Below, piece by piece: positions 53,340 through 61,052 of a stretch of 64,000 bases of DNA. The notes under the pieces are model-generated. The model saw nothing but the letters and a program-made list of their open reading frames with translations. It made no database searches and was not told the DNA's origin. Source of the DNA: Lumbricus rubellus (Eukaryota > Annelida > Clitellata > Crassiclitellata > Lumbricidae). Within the stretch, counting starts at the first letter, position 1. The number at the start of each line of letters is the position of its first letter. The stretch spans positions 33,536,790 to 33,600,789 of the forward strand of contig OX243817.1 of the NCBI GenBank assembly GCA_945859605.1, read 5' to 3'. Both the position numbers and the translations under genes were made by a program.

Positions 53340-54095
53340 CAATCATTCCATCGAGTCTGTTCTCAACGCTACTGCGGGACTGATGTTCGACTGGAGGAAT
53401 GTCAAGCCGCTATTCCGTGATGTCCTGCGCTGGTTGCCGGTTCCACTTTGTGTCGAATTTAAATTCAGTCTTCTGGTTTACAAGATTCTTTTCACAGACC
53501 GAGTAATTTTGTGCGATTACTGTAGCCTATCGAAACGCATTCACCTACATTCGAGTTGCGATTCAGATCGCTCGAGAAAAGCGATCTTTGCCTACGGCGG
53601 ATGAGAACATGTTTCGTTGACCACGCCTAGGCCTATCAGTGGTCGGGTTCATGAAATAAAGTTTCCTCCGATACAAAGGCCCCCCCGAAACAGAGTCTCC
53701 CTCTGGCTAAAACTCTGTATTTGAAGAAATTTTCTGAAATAAAAGTATGTAGGCCTATACGTTCTTGCCAAATAATTTAGCAACCTAAACTAACCGTTAA
53801 ACTTGCTCATCTATAAGTTCTATGCGATTGTGGCCCATTTCACGCTCTACATTATTTCGTAGACAGAGGAAATATTCTCTCTCCGGGGACTTTATTTCAG
53901 AATATAGTTTCTGGTGGGTGAATTTATTCTGGAGACTTTAGGGGAGACTCTGTCACGAGACACTGAACCCCAAATGCCGAAAAGGTCTTTCTCACGCCCT
54001 GCTATCGGCTGACTCCTTCAAATCAGGACTAATGTCTTGTCTATACAATGTCATGCAGTTAGTTGCTTGTGAGGCCACTGAGGTGCCCGTCTAAT
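53340..54095 (+). pseudogene. LINE reverse-transcriptase C-terminal relic, interrupted
   Basis: The plus strand reads SVLNATAGLMFDWRNVKPLF, RDVLRWLPVPLCVEFKFSLL and VYKIL, matching the C-terminal order of CR1/L2-type LINE proteins (LNAAARL, then LHWLPV, then F-K-x-L-L-L-V-Y-K). After an inserted repeat (about 53637-53958) it resumes with LSADSFKSGLMSCLYN, the family's last block (SFKSxLKSYLY). Stops and a frame change mark it as dead. Confidence 0.7.
53637..53958. mobile_element. Repeat element inserted in the LINE relic
   Basis: It begins CAGTGGTCGGGTTCATG and ends CTCTGTCACGAGACACTG, whose reverse complement also starts CAGTG. Between are AGTCTCCC-type words and CCAAATAATTTAGCAACC, a fragment of the end of the 6816-7322 element. 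A related copy lies at about 56604-56985 (AAGTCTCCTCC, TTTAGCAAAGTAAACTAACG, AGACTTTTAGGGG). No clear target duplication. Confidence 0.5.
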
Positions 54096-54360
54096 CGCAC
54101 GGCTCTCTATACATGTAGGTCTTTATTGTCATTGCTATTATAATCCAAAGTAGGCAATGCATACTATAATACACAAGATGAAACATTGTTAAGTAATTAT
54201 CTCGTCACAATAATTTTTATAAGTGGGTAGGAGGCGAAATATCCGACCCGCTATTGAGAAGCTGCGATCACAATAGGAATAGACATGGATTTGTATGCTA
54301 TTCACGACACTTACAAAGAACTGCATAACAGCAACATGATTAAATTTGTTTTAATCTCAC

Positions 54361-55529
54361 CTAAAAAGTAGCAGATGTTCTCCAACACGGTGTCAAAGAC
54401 AGTGTAGAGCAACGAGTAACTCTTCACAAGGAAGTATGTTTTCAGGCCAGCCTAAAACAAACAGAATATGCTGCCTGAAAGTTATTTACAAATTCTTTAG
54501 ATTTATTGAACTATTTACCTGTTTTGTTGCATCTACTGATATTGAGCTATGTATTCTTATTTTGTGTAAGCTTATCGTTTCTTTGCGCATCAAATATCTC
54601 TAGTGAGTCAAATGAAATGATTCAGCATTTAGGCATAAGTCGCTTAGCTTCAATAAACTTTCTTTAAGATAACTTCAATTAGTCGACTGTTATTTCCGAT
54701 GAATTTTGTCCATACTAGGCCTACCTGGCAAAGTAGGGGCCTATCTTAAGCCCTTCTAAGTTAATTTCAGTGTTTTAAGGCAAATTTAATGCCACTTAAA
54801 ATATGCCATTACTTCCAATGTTTCGATTGTTGTGTAATTGCTCCTGATATTTAAGATAGTTACGAATGAATAACTCGCCAATAGCATCAAAAAATGAGAC
54901 TTGGCTCGTAAACCTCATCCTCGCCTACGGGTAATGTTCATTGTGCATCTCACCTTTAGGGGTTTCGATGCAATTGCTTGCGCCCAGCTCTCGGTGCATT
55001 CTGCCGTATCGGTAATGCAGATTACGAAAATTGTTATTCCATAACCCTGAATTCCAACCGATGTAGCCGCGGCTTCCTCTTGGGGTAGATTTTCAATACC
55101 ATCCGTGATCGCCAATATCACGTTTTTGCGTTGGCCTAACAAGTCGTCTCCAGCTACTATACTGAAGATTTTAGTGACAAGGCCATACGCGGAAACAAGA
55201 TTGTTAAACACGCCTCCGTTGAACTGAACTCCAGCAATGGCTGACAATAGCGGATCCATAGCAGTGTATCTGTAGAAAACACGATCATGTTATTTTAGGT
55301 ATTCAGATGAGATGAATATTGGCTGATACCATTTTATAATAGGCCTATAAGCTCATCAGCTGAGACGATGTCACTGAACATCGCACATTCATACATAGGC
55401 CTACATTAATGCATGCACAAACATAGGCTATATGTAAATAATATTCACCTTTATGTAGAGCGTCTTGAGTAACTGTTGCATGCTGAAAGTCTCGTCCATT
55501 TTGAAGGAAAGTCGAGCTTGCGAACCATG
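54361..55529 (-). CDS. von Willebrand factor A domain gene, three consecutive exons
   Basis: Probable extracellular or membrane protein with a vWA domain, a protein- or ligand-binding module. Exon a (55529-55449, after CTTCAG, before GTGAAT) encodes HGSQARLSFKMDETFSMQQL, LKTLYIK. Exon b (55269-54954, after CTACAG, before GTGAGA) encodes YTAMDPLLSAIAGVQFNGG, RKNVILAITDGIENLPQEEA and ITIFVICITDTAECTESW. This covers the domain's strand 4 with the TDG metal-site Asp and strand 5. Exon c (54451-54361, after TTTTAG, before GTGAGA) encodes AGLKTYFLVKSYSLLYTVFD, TVLENICYFL, the closing helix. Exons b and c join in phase 0. Exons a and b do not join in the expected frame (one base out), which indicates an indel, a missed small exon or a pseudogene. 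The beginning of this vWA domain and the rest of the gene are not found. Confidence 0.72.
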
Positions 55530-55535
55530 CTGAAG

Positions 55536-57251
55536 TTTATAATGTGCCCTGGCCTATAACTAGGCCATAATTTTGTTTGATTTTATTGAGTATTTTCCGC
55601 CTGCTATTGGAATTATTGCTTCTGTTGATAAGGTTTTCACGAAGGTTTGGCAGTCTGTTGCAAAGTGATGTTTCAATTGCATGATATTACCCTTGCAAGA
55701 ATCCTATGAATCCTATGATTGTATTTAGCCACATCCTTCAAGCCGTATAATTAAATTTTGTATCTCCTTCTAATGCAAATAATATAGGCCTACGTTTCTT
55801 AGCAGTGGCGTAGCTATCTTTTCTTGGGCCCGTGTGCAGTGCTCCCCTATGGGTCCCTGTTTGACCATGTATACGCCGTTATATGGCCGGTATCTTTGCG
55901 TTCTTGGCATTACTTGAAATCAAAATAACCAAAACTAATCAATGACATTTGCAATTAACACATGCAATAGATATACAACTTACTCAGAATAGACAGGAAT
56001 GCTGTAAGAAATCAATGAGAGAGTTACATTAAAGTGTAATAGCTGCAGTGATTTACTTATTTCACAATAATTTAAAAACCTATAAGACTTGACGTTGCAG
56101 GCCCATTATTTATAGTAGGCCTGCCAGTAGTATCGCTTAAGACACTAGTAGGCCTAGGCCTATATAAATTATCAAGGCACAAGGCCAATCGTTTTCTTTT
56201 CAAGTAGCATTTTGTTAAGCAAATCTGTCAATCATCTAACAATCCTGGTTCATGATCTGCAATTTGCAAATAAAAGACACAATATTTATTTTGTAGTAGG
56301 CCCTACTTAACGTTGGCCTAAGTTTAGCCAATGTTAGTCATGCATATTCCATGCAAGTGTAAAACTAGAGGCAAACGCGCGATTCTCTATAATAGGACCC
56401 TGATCCACACAATCATGCTCAATTGTTTCCCCTGATGTTGTGGTGAGAGCTGAGAGGAGTTGAGAGCAGTATTAGAAATGTTGAATTCAATACTTTTCCA
56501 GGGTTCTGTCTAGGCCTACCACTAATAAACAACTTGGCCTAAGCTTATGTGTGCGTTGGGTGAACCCGACACTTTGCTGAGGCACCATTTTGACTAAGAC
56601 CGGTGTCACGATATGAAGTCTCCTCCCTATACAAAGTCTCCCCCGAAAAAGATTTTTCCTGGCTGAAACTTTGTAATGGAATAATGTTTCATGTAAGACT
56701 ATAATTATTCTTGTTCAATAATTTAGCAAAGTAAACTAACGGATTAACCTGGTCATCTATAAATTTTATGCGACTGTAGCATATTTCACGCTGAACGGGG
56801 GAGGGATTTGTTTCGTAGGCGGAGGATATAAATATTATACCGTACTCCCCCGGAAGCTTTATTTCAGAATATAGTCTCTGGGAAAATTTGTTCTGTAGGG
56901 GCCTAACGGATCCCCCAAGGGGAGAATCTGTTTCAAGAAAAGTCTCCGGAGGAGACTTTTAGGGGAACTGTCACGCGATATCAGCCCTAAATGTGGTTTA
57001 ATACCAGACTCTTCACCTGTTTTCTGCGGAGTCTTTGTCATAATTATTACATCGCAACAATTGTCGCCGCCTATTAAGCAAACACCCTAGACCCTGAAAA
57101 CCATGAGCCATCCGTAGATCTATATATTTGGCAAACGGACTCAGAAATGATTCCTTCCCACGATGCTTCGCAATTCAAACATGGCTTCCTAGATATGGAT
57201 TCTTTAAGCTCTTAATTTCCCCTATGACTAATCCTATATCCTCCTGTAGGC
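55536..57251. other. Intron or intergenic DNA between vWA exons
   Basis: A hAT-like end (CAGTGGCGTAGCTATC) lies at about 55805 with no partner. The second copy of the AAGTCTCC element lies at about 56604-56985. No exon could be identified. Confidence 0.45.
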
Positions 57252-59664
57252 CAGAGGTTCTCAACCGGTGTGTCGCGACACACTAGTGTGTCGCGAAGAG
57301 ACCGGAGGTGTGTCGCGTAAAAATGGTGTGTCGCAGGTGTGTCGCGAAGAATTGGTGTGTCCCGAATTAAAATTTTACCCAATACCGTAACCTTAGAAAA
57401 ATAATGAGAAAAAATATCACAAAGAAGCAGAAATTTTGCGATTCTAAAATTGATGATGCGGAAAACAATCTTAGCTGTTTGCGTAGGCCTATTTACAGCA
57501 AGACAATTTAGCCTACCATATAAATAAGGTGGACAAAGTCCAGGAACTCAAAAGTCCCAATGGCCCAAGTTTTATAACTAAAGCATTACCTGAAAGCAGT
57601 GATATTTTCGTGCATAAAAAGTAGAATAAGAATAATAATTATTGTATTTTCGTTCAGCAGAAGTGGAAGTAGAATAAAAATTATTTTGAGAACGAGAATA
57701 GAATAAGAAGTGGAATTAAGACCTTCAGAAGTGAATAAGAATAAGAAGTATAAATATTTTGAGAACGAGAATAGAATAAGAAGTGGAATTAAGACATTCA
57801 GAAGTGAATAAGAATAAGAAGTATAGATATTTTGAGAACGAAAATTAAGAGACTTCTGATTTTATGGGCCATAGTTTAGTATTGTGAGGAAGCAGATTAC
57901 TCACAGAACAAAGGGACGCTTTACCTGTATTCAGGGGTCATAATTATGGCTCTAAACTAGTCTAAACCGGTTTGGAGTTAGGGCTATTAGAGATCAATCC
58001 ACACAAGAACCTTGGGGGCTATTGTTATGCAAATTGGGATATTGCAGGGCTGAGGGGATGAGGAAACCAGGGCCGACCGGCAGGGTGACCATTGGAGTTA
58101 GGTAATATGTGATTGGCCTGTGAATAAGGAGAGACAAGAGTCAGGCACGTGAGACGGTGAGACTGAACAGAGACAGTCCGCTGGCAAGGGAGACTCTCAA
58201 GTCTCAACAGAATTCCCTGGCCAGGACCTGATTTACCATCCAGGGGGAAATATATCAGGCTTGAACAATTCTGTCGAAACATATTTGAGGGCAAAGAAGG
58301 AAACGGACCGCTTTGTTTAATCTGAGGTAAAAAAAACAAAAATCTTTACAGTTACAAAATATTCTCGTTGATAACATGCTTTGTCTGTCACCTTTATTTA
58401 ATTCTATAAAATCTTGTTGGTACTGTGTGAATAGTCGTCCAACTTATTATTCTGATTCATTCACATCACATTACAATATCGCACTTTGGGATGTTTAGTT
58501 CTTTGTATTCATAGCCAGACTAGTGTTATCAAACGTTCTAGCAAATGATGGACTGAGTGGACCTTTGGTATGATAGTGGGAATCTATCCCGCATCCTACC
58601 TGATGTTCTGCTCTTCACGCCAGTTAAGTTACCATTATTCTATGGATGCCCCACATGCATAGCACGTAACCTGGGCCCACAGGCCACAAGTCCCTTCTTT
58701 ATCATGGAACACGGATGCCATGGGCCTTCTGGCAATGAAAACCATGTATTCGACAAAAATTATTATTGGTCCCAAGCGTAGAGTTTAATTCCCAGAAAAG
58801 CACCCATATCTGAGAACTGGAAGTAGAAGTAGAAGTAATATTGCTCTAGTAGAAGTGAATAAGAACTTTAAGTAAAATTATTTGAGAACTAGAAGTAGAA
58901 GTGGAAGTAAAATTACGTCAACAGAAGTGAATAAGAACTAGAAGTAAAATTATTTGAGAACTAGAAGTAGAAGTGGAAGTAAAATCACGTCAACAGAAGT
59001 GAATAAGAACTAGAAGTAAAATTAATCTAAGAACTAAAATATCACTGCCTGAAAGCATACGTTCTCAATTTTCCGTTACAATGATTCGACGTTTTGAAGG
59101 ACGTTTAGTTTCGGTAATGTTTATCTACCCTTATCCCATGTTTTCTTGCTTTGCCTTGAGCTATTAGAGTGACTTGGACTATGGATAATTTATAATTATT
59201 TCATTCTCCTTTTTTATTTAAAACAGTTTTATTTTACTATTTTCATTCGTTAATCTCGCTAACGGATAAGAACACAAGCTTAAAGTCTTCAGGCTCGTCT
59301 GGCTAGGTTGCTACGCTAATGCAGGCTACGTGTTGCACTCACAATTAAAGCCTGTGGATCCTCATCTTACTATGATCCAAAGAAAATCCAGAAACAAAAA
59401 ATCCCATTAACTGTTAGGTCAAACAATTAACGCATAGTCATAAAAACGACCTAGAATTGTAAAGTTAGTTCAGCAGAATTTTAATTTTAGAATAATTAAA
59501 AACTAGAAAGCATTCAGTGTCAAATTTCAGTGTAAAATTTCAAATATATAGGCTATAAGCTGGCTTAGGATTAATTAATTTTTTAATGATATTCTCATGG
59601 TGTGTCGCAAAATTTGGTTGCAAGTTTAGGTGTGTCGTGTGCGAAAAAAGGTTGAGAACCTCTG
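57252..59664. mobile_element. 2.4-kb hAT element with exact 8-bp duplication
   Basis: The ends CAGAGGTTCTCAACC and GGTTGAGAACCTCTG are perfect 15-bp inverted repeats of the hAT (Charlie-like) style. An exact 8-bp duplication CTGTAGGC flanks it (57244-57251 and 59665-59672). Next to the ends are GTGTGTCGCG words on both sides. The interior has two blocks of GAATAAGAAGTAGAA-like tandem sequence (about 57600-57850 and 58810-59035) around a middle of about 900 bp with no recognised coding sequence. No transposase is visible. Confidence 0.92.
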
Positions 59665-59672
59665 CTGTAGGC

Positions 59673-60131
59673 TATATTTCCTTTGATTTACAATAGCTTT
59701 TAGTTCAATTCTTGTTTTGTTTATAAAATGTTTGTTGGTTGGAATGCATTAAGCGTGTCAGTCAGAATTCAGTCATTCATGCGTATAGGCTATAATTATA
59801 GGCCTATATATAATTATTCATATACACATGGGTATGCCTACTCACACAGAGGTAGGCCTTAGGGCTGTTTTAAAGGAATTTATAGAACTGCACAACTCCT
59901 TTTTCTTACCATCATCCATGGTAAATTACTTCCAATCGGAGGACAATGACCATTTTTGCTAGTTTTAACTGTAGTCTACAGACGTGCTTCTTCAAATGCA
60001 CAAATCCATTTAGAACTGCACATTTGGTGTACAACTGCACGCTAAAAAAGTCCTGGTAGGCCTATGCAAATTTTTCCCATGTTTTGTCACTGAGAAGATC
60101 TTATAGGAACATCAACTTCTTTTCCGCTTAC
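59673..60131. other. Non-coding region (intron side of the upstream vWA exon)
   Basis: Around 59880-60050 the words AACTGCACAACTCCTTTTTC and AATTACTTCCAATCGGA are inverted relatives of the stretch near 19890-20050. No exon recognised. Confidence 0.45.
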
Positions 60132-60333
60132 TTTTTCAAGTTCCATTTCACTTCCATGTCGTTAGTGAACGCTGCCAGAGCGACCCGGTTCTTCGTCGAT
60201 CCAATGTCGAGAGTTTTGGTTATGTTTTTGCTGAACTCGAGAACGGATTCCCAGTTCTCACATGGTTCATTACCGCCACAAACAGTTGAAGAAGCATCGA
60301 GATCCAAACAAAAGTCCATCTTTCGTTTACAAG
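60132..60333 (-). CDS. von Willebrand factor A domain exon (N-terminal part)
   Basis: The exon lies between TTTTTATCAG (acceptor) and GTAAGC (donor). It encodes CKRKMDFCLDLDASSTVCGG, NWESVLEFSKNITKTLDIGS and KNRVALAAFTNDMEVKWNLK. This is the start of a vWA domain: strand 1 with a metal-site-like DASST (the usual motif is DxSxS), helix 1, and the RVALAAF strand. It is on the same strand as the exons at 54.4-55.5 kb. However, the RVALAAF strand overlaps in domain position with exon a there, and the phases do not fit, so it more likely belongs to another vWA copy in the same protein or to a neighbouring gene. Confidence 0.68.
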
Positions 60334-60428
60334 CTGATAAAAAAATAAAGCAGTGATCGCATGGTGCATTCAAGATTTGCTTGATTTTAGAAGAAGGAAA
60401 ATTTCAAAAGACCCTTCGTCTGTGTCTC

Positions 60429-60788
60429 CATGGGCGCCCGCACATAGGGGCAAGGAGGCACTTGCCTCCCCCCCTGGAAAATTGAAACCTATTTTTCTCA
60501 CTACTACTTTTGGGGTTTAAACAAATTTCTTCACGTTAGAGAATTAAAAAGCCTACTTTTAACTAATACTTTTCGATTTTTTAAACAAATTTCCTTGCAA
60601 AAAGAAACAATTCATATTAGAAATTTAAAAAAGTAAAGCTGAGAAATTTACATAAAGAAACCTCTGTGAAAAATACCCATGCATGTTCTTAACTCCCCGC
60701 TTTGCATTTTTTGTCCTCATGCTAAATGTTTTTTAACGTTGACCATCGTGTTTTGCCCCTCCTGCAAAAATTTCTGCGGGCGCCCATG
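60429..60788. mobile_element. 360-bp copy of the CATGGGCGCCCGCA family
   Basis: The ends CATGGGCGCCCGCA and TGCGGGCGCCCATG are perfect inverted repeats. Flanks TGTGTCTC (60421-60428) and TGTGTCTT (60789-60796) match at 7 of 8. The interior CACATAGGGGCAAGG and TTAAACAAATTTCTTC match the 18998-19721 copy, which is twice as long. No coding capacity. Confidence 0.88.
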
Positions 60789-60861
60789 TGTGTCTTCTCC
60801 GCATGTAGACATCTATCGAGCCTATTTTTGCCCGAAAATCCAGACTTGCCCGAAAGTTGAC

Positions 60862-61015
60862 TGTAGTGTTTAAGGATAATTATAAATGCGCTATATAACT
60901 GATAGTGAACGATAGGTGGCGCTAGCGTCAGAAAGAGTAGGACTCTATGTACGAACTGGGATGAAGAAGGACTTGCTTTATCGTTAAGTAATAAACGAAG
61001 TGTTAAAACATTACA
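60862..61015 (+). repeat. Probable 5' LTR of the Ty3/gypsy element
   Basis: The segment runs from TGTAGTG to CATTACA, near-perfect inverted termini of the TG...CA type. It contains TATAAATG (about 60891) and an AATAAA (about 60990) and stops just before TTTGGCGACGAGG, a plausible primer-binding/leader start upstream of gag. Its length of about 154 bp is short but within the range seen for this lineage. The 3' LTR is outside the window, so the ends are not confirmed. Confidence 0.5.
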
Positions 61016-61052
61016 TTTGGCGACGAGGAATATTCGAACACGCGAATGAACT

